NCBI GenBank assembly: GCA_024224295.1
Contig: JAAENN010000156.1
Coordinates: 1-64,000 of the forward strand
Source of the DNA: Shimia sp.
GTDB lineage: Bacteria > Pseudomonadota > Alphaproteobacteria > Rhodobacterales > Rhodobacteraceae
DNA: 64,000 bases
Direction: 5' to 3'
Part shown: positions 37,285-46,418 of the stretch, one piece after another
Numbering within the stretch: position 1 is the first letter of the stretch
Layout of the letters: each line of letters opens with the position of its first letter
Notes under the pieces: generated by a model
Databases searched by the model: none
Told to the model about the DNA's origin: nothing
What the model saw: only the letters and a program-made list of their open reading frames with translations
Program-made: the position numbers and the translations under genes

Positions 37285-38679
37285 ATGCCCTCTTTGATCT
37301 GGCATAATGACCACACAGAGGGCGGCAAGCTGGCCAACCGCAAGCTACTAAAACAGCTCGATTTCTGGCTCACGACCGGTGACAAGGTGGCCTTGCTCAA
37401 AGCACTAAAAAACTGGCCGGCCGCAGACACTTTGGCGGCCCTCACGCGCCTGCGCCCTGCCCGCGCCCGCGTGATGTTTGACTGGATCCCCGACGCGCTT
37501 GGCCTCAAAGTTATGGCCGAACTTGATCCAAACCTGCGCGCCGTTTTGTTCTCAGAAACCTCTCTCACCACATTCTCCAACATCATCGCCATGATGGATG
37601 TGGATGAGGCCGTCGACACGCTGCTAGAACTGTCACGCAGTTTCGCCGCAAAACTGGTCGCAGCGCACCCGAAGGCGGACGATATTGCCGCCGTTTTACA
37701 AGCCCGCGACGACAGCGCCGCAACCGTCATGCGCCTCGGCGTTTTGATGGCCCCGGCAGATTGGACCGTCGCGCAGCTCACAATAGACATCCGTGCACGT
37801 AGCCAAAACATCTCCAAAATCGACATGATGTTTGTGGTGGACGCAAACCGAAAGCCGCTGGGCTTCTTACGGTTCCGAGAAGTGCTGGCCGCAACCGACG
37901 AGGTGATCCTGCGTGACATCCTGCATCCGGAACTTGTTTTGGTCAGCGCCGACTGGGACCGCGAAGACGTCTTGTCCATGGCTCGCGCCAAAAGCCTGCA
38001 CGCCATTGGCGTGATCGACAGCACCGGCAAGCTCGTCGGCGGCATCTCCCCCCGCGAGCTAGGAGAGATTGTCCGCGAAGAAGCAGAAGAAGACATGCTG
38101 CGCATGGGCTCGGTCTCAACCGCCACGACACAGTTTGACAGCCCGCTCACCATCCTGCGCCGCCGTCTGCCTTGGTTGCTCGGTGGCCTTGGTGGCGCGG
38201 GCTTTGCCGCCGGTGTAATTGGCTCTTTTGAGGATGCTCTGGCCCAAGCCGCCGTGCTCGCCAGCTTCATACCCGTGGTCATGGCCACCGCAGGCAACGC
38301 TGGTATTCAGGCCTCGACCGTGTCTGTGCAGTCCCTTACCTCCGGTGTGAACTGGCGCGGCGACTTTGGTGGGCGCATCTTGCGCGAACTTTTCGGCGCC
38401 ATGCTGAACGGGCTTTCCATTGGCTGCATAACCGCACTCATGGTCCTTTCGGTCAGCCTGTTCATCCCACTGCACGCACCAGTTTATTTGGCTGTCACCG
38501 CACTCTGCGCCCTCACGCTCGTTACCACCATCGCAGGAACCATCGGTGCCATGATTCCGTTTATTCTTAAATTGTTGCGCCTTGACCCTGCCGTCGCGAC
38601 CGGCATCTTCATCACCACCACCAACGACGTTTTTGGGGTTTTGATTTTCTTCCTTGTCGCCTCAGTGCTCTACCTCTGA
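37285..38679 (+). CDS. mgtE: Magnesium transporter MgtE
   Basis: A 464-aa magnesium channel: an N-terminal helical domain (about 20-140), tandem CBS domains (about 145-275) that sense magnesium, then a C-terminal membrane domain of about five helices beginning near residue 300. The pore-lining block PVVMATAGNAGIQAST and the late TTTNDVFGVLIFF match the family. It may be co-transcribed with the cyclotransferase-like gene and meets the PfkB gene tail to tail. Confidence 0.93.
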   Translation: MPSLIWHNDHTEGGKLANRKLLKQLDFWLTTGDKVALLKALKNWPAADTLAALTRLRPARARVMFDWIPDALGLKVMAELDPNLRAVLFSETSLTTFSNIIAMMDVDEAVDTLLELSRSFAAKLVAAHPKADDIAAVLQARDDSAATVMRLGVLMAPADWTVAQLTIDIRARSQNISKIDMMFVVDANRKPLGFLRFREVLAATDEVILRDILHPELVLVSADWDREDVLSMARAKSLHAIGVIDSTGKLVGGISPRELGEIVREEAEEDMLRMGSVSTATTQFDSPLTILRRRLPWLLGGLGGAGFAAGVIGSFEDALAQAAVLASFIPVVMATAGNAGIQASTVSVQSLTSGVNWRGDFGGRILRELFGAMLNGLSIGCITALMVLSVSLFIPLHAPVYLAVTALCALTLVTTIAGTIGAMIPFILKLLRLDPAVATGIFITTTNDVFGVLIFFLVASVLYL

Positions 38680-38680
38680 G

Positions 38681-39673
38681 CTATACCGCCAAGTCGCTCA
38701 ACAGACACTTTGGCAAATACCGCTCAAAGTCTGATTTCCGGCATAGCTCTCGCGCAGGTGTGGTCACCGCCGAAGTCGCCGCTGTTGTACCCCATTGCAA
38801 CGCCGTCGTCGCATCTATGCCCGTCGCCATGGCCAAGACATATGCCCCGACAAAACTGTCCCCGGCCCCAACCTTACTGTCCACCGGGACATCCAACCCG
38901 GTCGCGTGCACGCAGCCTGCGCCCGTCGCCAAAACCGACCCATCCGGCCCCCGCGCCACAATCACGATGCGCGCCACGCCCTTGGTGACCAAACTGAACG
39001 CAAACCGGGCGGTGTCCTCGCGACTTGCCAATGGTCCACCTGCGATCTCTTTCGCCTCATCATGATCCATACGCAGCACTTCCAGCCCAAAGCCGGTATG
39101 CGCGCACAGATCAGCCAACGGCGCGCCAGAAATGTCACAGATAACTTTCGGCACATCGCCCCCAAACCGCTGCATAATACGACGGATCACATCCACCGGC
39201 ATACCCGGCGCCAAACTACCCGACAGCACAACCAATTCAGACGGCGACACCATCCCGCACAGGCTATCCAGCATCAGCTCACAATCCGACTCTCGCCACG
39301 TGTGCCCCGGCGTCACATAGCGAAACTGATCCCAGCTTGCCTCCTCGATCACCGCCACATCTGTGCGAGTCTCCCCGGGTGCAGAAAAAGGAATCCGCGC
39401 TATGCCTTCCTCCGCCAACAGATCGCCTAGCTGCTCACCTGTCGCGCCACCCGCCGCCACAAAAGCGCGCGAATGACCGCCCAAAATGCGAATGGCGCGC
39501 GACACGTTGATCCCGCCACCGCCCGCACTGAACACCGGCGCCTCACAACGCAACTTCGGCCCAGCGCTCACCTCCGGCGTTGTGGTCGACATGTCTACGG
39601 CCGGATTGAAAGTCACGGTCAAAATATCTTGCAACGACCCAACCTCCAGAGGGAACAAGCGCACGCGACGCAT
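38681..39673 (-). CDS. PfkB-family 1-phosphofructokinase-like kinase
   Basis: A 330-aa ribokinase-fold sugar kinase. NPAVD and the GGGGINVSRAIRILGG loop near the N-terminus, and VGAGDSFVGAYVLAMATG with the catalytic Asp near residue 275, place it in the 1-phosphofructokinase/tagatose-6-phosphate kinase group. No fructose PTS gene is adjacent, so 6-phosphofructokinase activity (PfkB type) is also possible. It ends one base after the mgtE stop. Confidence 0.88.
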   Translation of the reverse strand: MRRVRLFPLEVGSLQDILTVTFNPAVDMSTTTPEVSAGPKLRCEAPVFSAGGGGINVSRAIRILGGHSRAFVAAGGATGEQLGDLLAEEGIARIPFSAPGETRTDVAVIEEASWDQFRYVTPGHTWRESDCELMLDSLCGMVSPSELVVLSGSLAPGMPVDVIRRIMQRFGGDVPKVICDISGAPLADLCAHTGFGLEVLRMDHDEAKEIAGGPLASREDTARFAFSLVTKGVARIVIVARGPDGSVLATGAGCVHATGLDVPVDSKVGAGDSFVGAYVLAMATGIDATTALQWGTTAATSAVTTPARELCRKSDFERYLPKCLLSDLAV

Positions 39674-39740
39674 CTATTCACAGCAATACCGTTATCGCAA
39701 ATACGAACTTCAGAACACGGTCCTAGGTCAAGGACGGAAA

Positions 39741-39770
39741 CAAAAAACGGCGCCCCGAGGGGAGCGCCGT
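39741..39770 (-). terminator. Terminator of the Tat-exported metallo-hydrolase gene
   Basis: On the minus strand ACGGCGC (39770-39764) pairs with GCGCCGT (39753-39747), followed by TTTTTTG. Confidence 0.87.
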
Positions 39771-39790
39771 CTTCAAGAACCGAACGGTTC

Positions 39791-40723
39791 TTATCCCAGC
39801 ATCAGCTGGTAACTCGCCGGTGCGTATTTGTAGCCACTGTCGTGTTTTTCAACATAGCCAACCGCCGGCCAAGGCATGTGATATCCTATGAATGGAATAT
39901 TTTCCGCCGCCAGCATGTCCAGCATCTTGCGCCGGGTCGCCGCCGCCGCAGCCTTGTCACGGTCAAACTTCACTTCCCAATCCGGGTAGGCCAATGACCA
40001 GACATAGTGATTGGCAAAATCTGCCGCAATCACAAGCTGTTGCCCCTCGCTCTCGATGCGATAAGCCATATGCCCCGGCGTGTGCCCAAAGGCGGCCAGC
40101 GCCGTGATCCCGCCGGCCACCGATGCACCATCTTCGATCATGTCAAAGCGTTCCGCATGGGGCCGCACTTTGGCTTCAAAAGCTTTGTTGCCATCTGTTT
40201 TGGCCCAAGCGTCAAACTCAACGCGGCCGGTCACATGTTTGGCATTGGCAAAGGTCACACCTGACTCACCTGCCACCCCGCCAATATGATCACCATGCAT
40301 ATGTGTGATCACCACGGTGTCAATTTGGTCTGGACTGTATCCAGCAGCGGTAAGCGCTGCTGTGATCGCATCCGGGCTCAAACCAGCGTCAAACAGCACC
40401 AGCTCATTGCCGGTGTTCACCACTGTCGGCGTGAAGAAGAACTGCGCGGCATTGGTCGGGATATTTGCCGCACTGGAGGCCGCCGCAAATTCATCAGCGC
40501 CAACATTCATACCAAAGATATTTTGTGGGCTTTCTACCGTGCGCGTCCCCACAAGCAGGGTTGTGACCTCAAATGCTCCCAACTTCATGCGGTTGAAACG
40601 CGTAGCGCCCACCCCCAACATCTCCGCCTTGGCCGCTGCCTGCTTGGGCAAGGCTGCGGCCAGTGGCACAGCCGCTGCACCTGCCAATATTCCGCGTCTT
40701 GAAATCGCTCTTTCCTGTGTCAC
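39791..40723 (-). CDS. Tat-exported MBL-fold metallo-hydrolase
   Basis: A 310-aa metallo-beta-lactamase-fold protein. The N-terminus has a twin-arginine signal (SRRGILAG, residues 8-15, then a hydrophobic stretch). The zinc motif HMHGDHIGG lies at residues 141-149, with later FGHTPGHMAY and IAADFANHYVW supplying further ligands. It looks like the quorum-quenching/organophosphate hydrolase-like branch, but the substrate is unknown. The start codon is GTG with AGGGAGATAAGG upstream; no closer ATG fits. Confidence 0.88.
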   Translation of the reverse strand: MTQERAISRRGILAGAAAVPLAAALPKQAAAKAEMLGVGATRFNRMKLGAFEVTTLLVGTRTVESPQNIFGMNVGADEFAAASSAANIPTNAAQFFFTPTVVNTGNELVLFDAGLSPDAITAALTAAGYSPDQIDTVVITHMHGDHIGGVAGESGVTFANAKHVTGRVEFDAWAKTDGNKAFEAKVRPHAERFDMIEDGASVAGGITALAAFGHTPGHMAYRIESEGQQLVIAADFANHYVWSLAYPDWEVKFDRDKAAAAATRRKMLDMLAAENIPFIGYHMPWPAVGYVEKHDSGYKYAPASYQLMLG

Positions 40724-40939
40724 GCCTTATCTCCCTCTAGAAACTTCACAAAGTAAGTATAAGCACTCTGCGATGTCAGAAGCCGATCGGATTGCTTCTC
40801 ACGCGAAGTTGAAACACCGTGCGTCTATCTTGCAATCAAAAGAGAAAAGCGCTCACGACAAAACCCGCCTTGCTTGCACAAGCAGCCTCACTCATAGTGA
40901 TGCAATGCGTTTCTGGCTTTCCATCAAGAGATCAACAGC

Positions 40940-41692
40940 ATGACATACCGTATTTTGATGATGGCCTTGAGCACATTGTTGTTTGCACATGCAATTCAAG
41001 CAGAGCCAGTGGCAGGCAACGAAAACACGCAGAAAAAGACTCTTTCAGTCTGTCTCGGCCCACAGCAATTGTCGGTGCCGCTGGGGATGGACTTCAGGGC
41101 AATTAGCGCCAGCGACCGCAAGATGATTAACCTCAGTAATCTCTATAAGATGTCCTTAGAAGAACGTGAAAACCTCGTTGCGCAGGAGCCACTTAACGTT
41201 TCAACTGTGTTTTTAAGATCGCGCACGGTTTCAGCCGAGATGCCCTCGGTTCTTGAGCTTCTCTTAAAACGTGCCACTCCGTATAGAATTTTTCACCTTC
41301 GACTAGACGTTTACCCCAAACCAGTACGTGGTGGCTGGCTGGAGCGTGAACCAAAAGTGGTTCCCTTCCCTGAAAAGAACACGGATGCTTTCGCGCCAAC
41401 ACAAGCGATGTTTAATAATCACTCTGTGAAAGTACGATGTATCCCGGGAATGCCAAAACACAGTCGGGACGAGGCCTCGCGCTGGTGCACAGTATACGGC
41501 TTCATTGGCCAAACAAAAAGTTTACGGTTCTCCGTTGTCACTGGACGCGATTTGGCAGGGCATTGGCCCACAGCAGACACCGATTGGGACACGCTCGAAA
41601 TGGCAGGCTGGGCCGCACCGCTCAAAGAGCTTGAGGAAGGTCTTAAACATTTGACGGCGCCACCACCCCCAGGTGCCACCCTTTGTGAGTGA
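40940..41692 (+). CDS. Orphan secreted protein
   Basis: A 250-aa protein with a signal peptide (residues 1-21, cleavage near IQAEP) and no recognised family. Four cysteines in the mature part could form two disulfides. A proline run (TAPPPPGATL) precedes a C-terminal Cys-Glu. Codon use is less GC-rich than its neighbours. It lies alone between the MBL-fold gene and gltX; a 56-codon frame ending in ATGA overlap upstream lacks a ribosome site and is not called. Confidence 0.62.
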   Translation: MTYRILMMALSTLLFAHAIQAEPVAGNENTQKKTLSVCLGPQQLSVPLGMDFRAISASDRKMINLSNLYKMSLEERENLVAQEPLNVSTVFLRSRTVSAEMPSVLELLLKRATPYRIFHLRLDVYPKPVRGGWLEREPKVVPFPEKNTDAFAPTQAMFNNHSVKVRCIPGMPKHSRDEASRWCTVYGFIGQTKSLRFSVVTGRDLAGHWPTADTDWDTLEMAGWAAPLKELEEGLKHLTAPPPPGATLCE

Positions 41693-41825
41693 CCCCATCC
41701 AGCGCCCCCTCTGGCGCACGCTTCCGCTAAGACAGCGCAGCCTCCCTTGAACTATGCGCCATTAACCTCCCCTTAGTGGACAAATCGCTCTGGGTGTGGA
41801 ATGGGAAGCGCAACAGGAGAATCCC

Positions 41826-43151
41826 ATGACGACCACTCGTTTTGCCCCCTCGCCCACTGGCTACATTCACGTTGGCAACCTGCGCACCGCGCTGATGAAC
41901 TATCTGATCGCCCGCAAAGCTGGCGGCACCTTCATCCTGCGCATCGATGACACCGATCCTGAGCGCAGCAAACAAGAATATGTGGATGCCATTCAGGAAG
42001 ACCTCGAATGGCTCGGCCTGACGTGGGACCGTATCGAAAAACAATCTGACCGTCTGGACCGTTATGAAGACGCCGCGCAACAACTGCGCGACATGGGCCG
42101 GTTTTATGAGTGTTTTGAAACCCCCACCGAGCTGGATCTGAAACGCAAGAAACAGCTCAACATGGGCAAGCCACCGGTCTATGACCGCGCGGCGCTGAAC
42201 CTATCAGAAGATGAAAAAACCAAACTGCGCGCAGAGCGCGGCAATGGCCACTGGCGCTTCAAGCTGGATCACACCCGCATCGAATGGACCGACGGCATTC
42301 TGGGCGACCGCTCGATTGACGCCGCCTCTGTCTCTGACCCCGTGCTGATCCGCGCAGACGGACAGTTCCTCTACACGCTGGCCTCTGTCTGTGACGACAT
42401 CGACTATGGCATCACCGATGTTGTGCGCGGCTCTGACCACGTCACCAACACCGCAACCCAGATTCAAATCATCCAAGCCCTCGGCGGCGCGGTGCCCAAC
42501 TTCGCGCACCACTCCCTGCTGACCGGCCCCCAAGGCGAGGCGCTCTCCAAACGCCTTGGCACTCTGGCCCTGCGCGACCTGCGCGCAGCCGGTGTGCAGC
42601 CAATGGCGCTTCTGAGCCTGATGGCCCGTCTGGGCAGCTCCGACCCAATGGAGCTGCGCGCCAACCTCGAAGAGATTGCTGACGGCTTTGACATCACAAA
42701 ATTTGGCGCTGCGCCGACCAAATTCGACGTCGAAGACCTCTACCCGCTGACCGCCAAAGTCCTGCAAGAGACACCCCTCGCAGAGGTGGCTGACGCCGTT
42801 GCCGCCGTGGGTGTACCTGCTGACAAAGCCGAGCGTTTCTGGACCGTGACCCGCGACAACATCACCACGCTCAACGATCTCGGCAAATGGTGGGACCTCT
42901 ACACCAACGGTGCCGAGCCAGAGATCGACGAGGAAGACAAAGACTTCATCGCCGAAGCCATGAAGCTCCTGCCCGAAGGCCCGTTTGACGACGACACATG
43001 GTCCACATGGACGTCAGCTGTGAAAGAAGCCACCGGCCGCAAAGGCCGCGGCCTCTTCATGCCACTGCGCAAAGCGCTGACTGGCCAGAAAAATGGCCCC
43101 GACATGGCCTCCCTGATGCCGCTGCTGCAGGTCATCAAAGCGCGCGGTTAA
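41826..43151 (+). CDS. gltX: Glutamyl-tRNA synthetase
   Basis: A 441-aa class I synthetase. The HIGH-type motif is HVGN within FAPSPTGYIHVGNLRTAL, and the KMSKS-type motif reads LSKRLG. The start at 41826 (MTTTRFAPSPTG) is typical. It is shorter than the ~466-aa GltX common in Rhodobacterales, which often have two copies, so this may be the second paralogue with altered tRNA specificity. A 12-bp hairpin follows. Confidence 0.92.
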   Translation: MTTTRFAPSPTGYIHVGNLRTALMNYLIARKAGGTFILRIDDTDPERSKQEYVDAIQEDLEWLGLTWDRIEKQSDRLDRYEDAAQQLRDMGRFYECFETPTELDLKRKKQLNMGKPPVYDRAALNLSEDEKTKLRAERGNGHWRFKLDHTRIEWTDGILGDRSIDAASVSDPVLIRADGQFLYTLASVCDDIDYGITDVVRGSDHVTNTATQIQIIQALGGAVPNFAHHSLLTGPQGEALSKRLGTLALRDLRAAGVQPMALLSLMARLGSSDPMELRANLEEIADGFDITKFGAAPTKFDVEDLYPLTAKVLQETPLAEVADAVAAVGVPADKAERFWTVTRDNITTLNDLGKWWDLYTNGAEPEIDEEDKDFIAEAMKLLPEGPFDDDTWSTWTSAVKEATGRKGRGLFMPLRKALTGQKNGPDMASLMPLLQVIKARG

Positions 43152-43170
43152 ATAGTCGGCAAAAGAAAAG

Positions 43171-43199
43171 GCGGCGCGTCCCAATATGGGATGCGCCGC
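43171..43199 (+). terminator. Hairpin after gltX
   Basis: GCGGCGCGTCCC (43171-43182) pairs with GGGATGCGCCGC (43188-43199) with one G-T wobble and a 5-nt loop. The T run is weak; it may serve both convergent transcripts. Confidence 0.65.
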
Positions 43200-43223
43200 A
43201 ATGTTCTGTTTAAGAAAGCAGGG

Positions 43224-43340
43224 CTAAGCCTTCAGAAAAGACGTCAGCTTTGCGGGACGAAGCAACCGTTCAAAACCTGCAAAGCAACGACCGCAGCAAA
43301 CCTTATGCAGAATAGCTTGTGAAGGAGTATTCGCCGTCAT
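43224..43340 (-). CDS. 38-codon ORF coupled to the HEPN gene
   Basis: A short ORF whose ATG (43340-43338) overlaps the TGA of the HEPN gene as ATGA, then runs 38 codons to TAG at 43224. The product is basic, with a KVCCGRC cysteine triplet at residues 14-20 and a basic, leucine-rich tail. GGTGAG lies directly before the ATG, so initiation would rely on coupling. It could be a genuine partner of the HEPN protein or a chance frame; it is recorded because of the overlap and protein-like composition. No family is recognised. Confidence 0.35.
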   Translation of the reverse strand: MTANTPSQAILHKVCCGRCFAGFERLLRPAKLTSFLKA

Positions 43341-43936
43341 CTCACCGTAGAAGTTGCGCGTGTGAAAAACAGAGCCATATCTCTTTCTAATTGTTCGCGA
43401 CAAAATTTATGGCTGTAACTCAAGGAATTTTGACAGGGGTTTTCCTTATGCAGGCGCTCTACATATTCACCAACTTTGTCTAAAAATTCGTCTGTCTCCG
43501 CTATCGCAGGCGAATGACGTTCAAGTAACTTTGGGAGTGCCTCATCGGGATCGTTATGGGCCGAAACATTATGTCGAAGAACTCTAATCTTGTCCCTGAT
43601 CTCTTTATGCGGCGAGCCACATAGATCTCTAAACAACACGACAGTTTCTTTGGATCGGATTAGACCAGTTCTTTGAGAGTTTGTAGTGCGATGCAGCGAC
43701 CAACCGTTCTTATTGTCAAAAAGTGAGTGTAGTTTAGTAAACATCTGCTCCAAGCTAATCGCGCAAATATGAGCAAGTGAGCGTGCAATCGGATCCGTTT
43801 GCCTTTCGGTTAGATCCCAGTTTTGTCCAAGCGCAGCCGCTAGACTCATTTTATGGGTGATATTTGCGTTGAGAGCCATAATCATCTGATGTCTGCTGCG
43901 GCTCAAGGTGTCTTCCATTGCAAGATTTTTTGTCAT
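43337..43936 (-). CDS. HEPN domain protein, AbiU2-like
   Basis: A 199-aa helical protein. An early helix pair with SLEQMFTKLHSLFDNKNGWSLHR-like spacing (CAISLEQMF then LFDNKNGWSLH) and the later RVLRHNVSAHND match the layout of AbiU2-type HEPN proteins, in which Rx4-6H forms an RNase site; here R121 and H127 (Rx5H). The start at 43936 (ATG) is preferred over a TTG seven codons upstream. DNA is clearly more AT-rich than its neighbours, suggesting transfer. No standard nucleotidyltransferase antitoxin partner lies beside it; only a 38-codon coupled ORF. RNase or phage-defence function is inference. Confidence 0.62.
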   Translation of the reverse strand: MTKNLAMEDTLSRSRHQMIMALNANITHKMSLAAALGQNWDLTERQTDPIARSLAHICAISLEQMFTKLHSLFDNKNGWSLHRTTNSQRTGLIRSKETVVLFRDLCGSPHKEIRDKIRVLRHNVSAHNDPDEALPKLLERHSPAIAETDEFLDKVGEYVERLHKENPCQNSLSYSHKFCREQLERDMALFFTRATSTVR

Positions 43937-44160
43937 CTTTTCCCCAAAAGCCTCCAACTACGCGGCATGAAAGTCCCTGACACGTCATGCAAGCATTTCT
44001 ATCCCCTCATAGGCTGGCTACCTGATCCACCCAAATTTTGCTATCTGCGCGTTGCCGCTATTCACTCGATCCGCTGCATCGGTCAAAGTGGACTCAATCA
44101 GCCCTTCCCTGATTGGGGCAGACAAGCGTCGCAATAACCCAACCCACCAAAGCCGTTCAC

Positions 44161-44508
44161 TCAGCCCGCTTTCACAGCCGCCGTCACAATCACCTCAACC
44201 TTCAGCACATCGCGCGCCAATTTCGCCTCGCCACAGGCCCGCGCAGGCGCATAGCCTTCCGGCACCCAGTCATCCCAAACCGCATTCATTTCGGCAAAAT
44301 CCGCCATATCCGACAGCCAAACAATGGCCTGCAAGATATGTTCGCGATCTGATCCAGCCTCTTCCAGCAACGCGTCAACGCGGGACAGGCAATCCCGCGT
44401 TTGCTCCGCAACGGTATCGCCCGCGCCAACTTGTCCACACAGGTAAGCCACCTGATTGTGGATGACAATTTTGGACATCCGTGTGCCCGTGTGCTTGCGC
44501 TCAATCAT
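44161..44508 (-). CDS. Rid (YjgF/YER057c/UK114) family protein
   Basis: A 115-aa member of the Rid family, whose RidA branch hydrolyses reactive enamines and imines made by PLP enzymes. The conserved arginine lies in [12 protein letters not shown] near residue 91, and [10 protein letters not shown] is a typical substrate-pocket strand. The ATG at 44508 is used; the ORF upstream would need TTG. Ends near the AT-rich HEPN insertion and follows nadE by 37 nt. Confidence 0.88.
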   Translation of the reverse strand: MIERKHTGTRMSKIVIHNQVAYLCGQVGAGDTVAEQTRDCLSRVDALLEEAGSDREHILQAIVWLSDMADFAEMNAVWDDWVPEGYAPARACGEAKLARDVLKVEVIVTAAVKAG

Positions 44509-44545
44509 ATTCAAGCCCCTGGTAAATCTACGTTAGTGCTGCCGC

Positions 44546-46204
44546 TCAACTCGGATCGCGGAACCGGTTCACAATCGGATAGCGCCGATCCAGCCAAAAC
44601 GCCTTCTTGCTCAACCGCGCTCCTGGCGCCGACTGAAAGCGTTTGTATTCGCTGATATAAACCAGATGTTCAACGCGCTTCACCGTCTCCCGATCGTAGC
44701 CCGCAGCCACACAGTCCGCGACGGATTTGTCCTCATCCACCAGCATGAACAGGATCGCATCCAGCACGTCATAAGGCGGCAGGCTGTCCTCATCTTTCTG
44801 ATCTGGACGCAGCTCGGCGGATGGCGGCTTGTCGATGATATTCACCGGAATGACCTCTCCCGCAGGCCCCATCATCCAGTCGCGATGCACATTGTTGCGC
44901 CAGCGCGAGGTCTCAAACACACGAGTTTTATACATGTCCTTGATCGGATTATACCCACCCGCCATGTCGCCATAGATCGTGGCATAGCCCACCGCGACCT
45001 CGGATTTATTGCCCGTGGTCAGCAGCATCTCACCAAATTTGTTGGACAGCGCCATCAGCAGAAGCCCGCGCAAACGGCTCTGAATATTCTCTTCGGTCAG
45101 CCCAGGATCCGTGCCTTCAAACAGCGGCGCCAACGTGTTGGTGATCGCGGCGCGGCCTTCAGCAATCGGCACATAGTCGTAGTGCACGCCCAACCGCTTC
45201 GCGATGTCCTCGGCGTCATCCAGCGATTCCTGCGAGGTATACTCAGACGGCAACATCACACAGCGCACGTTCTCCGCGCCCAGCGCATCCACCGCAATTG
45301 TCGCCACCAACGCCGAGTCAATGCCACCGGACAGGCCCAGTAGAACTTTCTTAAAGCCGGTCTTGCCCATGTAGTCGCGCAACGCCTCAACACAGACGCG
45401 ATAATCCTGCTCTTCCCCCGCTGGCAACAGCGCCTTTGGGCCATCTTTGCAGCGCCAGCCAGCCGCGGTGCGTTCAAACTCGACATGTGCCACGGCCTCG
45501 TCAAACACCGGCAATTGCATCGCCAACTGCCCACCAGGGTTCAACACAAAGGAGCCGCCATCAAACACCTGATCGTCCTGCCCACCCACCATATTGAGGT
45601 AGACCAGCGGCAGTTCGGTCTCGATCACCCGCGCCACCATATGGTTCATGCGGCGATCAAACTTATCGCGGTAGTAAGGCGAGCCATTGGGCACCACGAG
45701 GATCTCCGCACCGGTTTCCTCCAATGTCTCCGGCACATCCTCAAACCAGGCATCCTCGCAAATTGGGCTGCCAACCCGCACGCCGTTCACGTCATACGGT
45801 CCACCCATCGGCCCATGGGCAAACAGACGCTCCTCGTCAAACACCGTGTAATTTGGCAAATGGTGCTTCAATTGCGTATGGACAATTTTGCCGCCTTTGA
45901 GAATGAAATAAGCGTTGTACAGCGCGCCGTCCTGCACCAGCGGTCCGCCAACAGCCACAACCGGTCCTTCGGCACAATCCACCGCCAGTTGCTCAACTTC
46001 CGCCAGCGCCGCCGCCTGCAAGGCCGGCTTCATGATCAGGTCCTGCGCATTATAACCCACAATGAACATTTCCGGGAACGCCACCATGTCGGACTTCGCC
46101 GCCTTAGCCTCAGCCCAGACCTCACGCACCTTGTTGGCGTTGCCCGCCACATCACCCATCACCGGATTGGCCTGCGCCAGTGTCAAACGGAATGTATCAG
46201 CCAT
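44546..46204 (-). CDS. nadE: Glutamine-dependent NAD(+) synthase
   Basis: A 552-aa two-domain enzyme. The N-terminal nitrilase-like glutaminase has the Glu-Lys-Cys triad, with Cys in SPICEDAWFED and Glu in AFPEMFIVG. The C-terminal synthetase has the adenylation loop LGLSGGIDSALVA and the later NKSEVAVGYATIYGD block. It makes NAD from deamido-NAD, glutamine and ATP. The start at 46204 (MADTFRLTLAQ) is ATG; one codon earlier would be TTG. Confidence 0.95.
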   Translation of the reverse strand: MADTFRLTLAQANPVMGDVAGNANKVREVWAEAKAAKSDMVAFPEMFIVGYNAQDLIMKPALQAAALAEVEQLAVDCAEGPVVAVGGPLVQDGALYNAYFILKGGKIVHTQLKHHLPNYTVFDEERLFAHGPMGGPYDVNGVRVGSPICEDAWFEDVPETLEETGAEILVVPNGSPYYRDKFDRRMNHMVARVIETELPLVYLNMVGGQDDQVFDGGSFVLNPGGQLAMQLPVFDEAVAHVEFERTAAGWRCKDGPKALLPAGEEQDYRVCVEALRDYMGKTGFKKVLLGLSGGIDSALVATIAVDALGAENVRCVMLPSEYTSQESLDDAEDIAKRLGVHYDYVPIAEGRAAITNTLAPLFEGTDPGLTEENIQSRLRGLLLMALSNKFGEMLLTTGNKSEVAVGYATIYGDMAGGYNPIKDMYKTRVFETSRWRNNVHRDWMMGPAGEVIPVNIIDKPPSAELRPDQKDEDSLPPYDVLDAILFMLVDEDKSVADCVAAGYDRETVKRVEHLVYISEYKRFQSAPGARLSKKAFWLDRRYPIVNRFRDPS

Positions 46205-46418
46205 CAATTCTCTTCCCGCACCGCGTTACTTGCGCAAAGATGTAGCAGACACAGCGCCAAGGAAAAGCGCAAACCACCGCCCCCAAGCCGCTCAAACCCG
46301 CCAAAACACAGCAAAACTGCAAAACCGTTTGCCCCAATCCAACCCTTGCCCTAAAATCGGTCAAAACACCGCAAGGTGATGGGGATGCTCCATCGGGGCA
46401 ACAGTGGGACTGGAAATT

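Noticed and set aside
37224-38297. A 357-codon Ser/Ala/Arg-rich open frame antisense to mgtE.
   Set aside because: Low-complexity shadow of mgtE with no start signals.
40772-40942. A 56-codon ORF overlapping the orphan secreted gene by ATGA.
   Set aside because: No ribosome site and no protein-like pattern; likely chance, though the overlap was noted.
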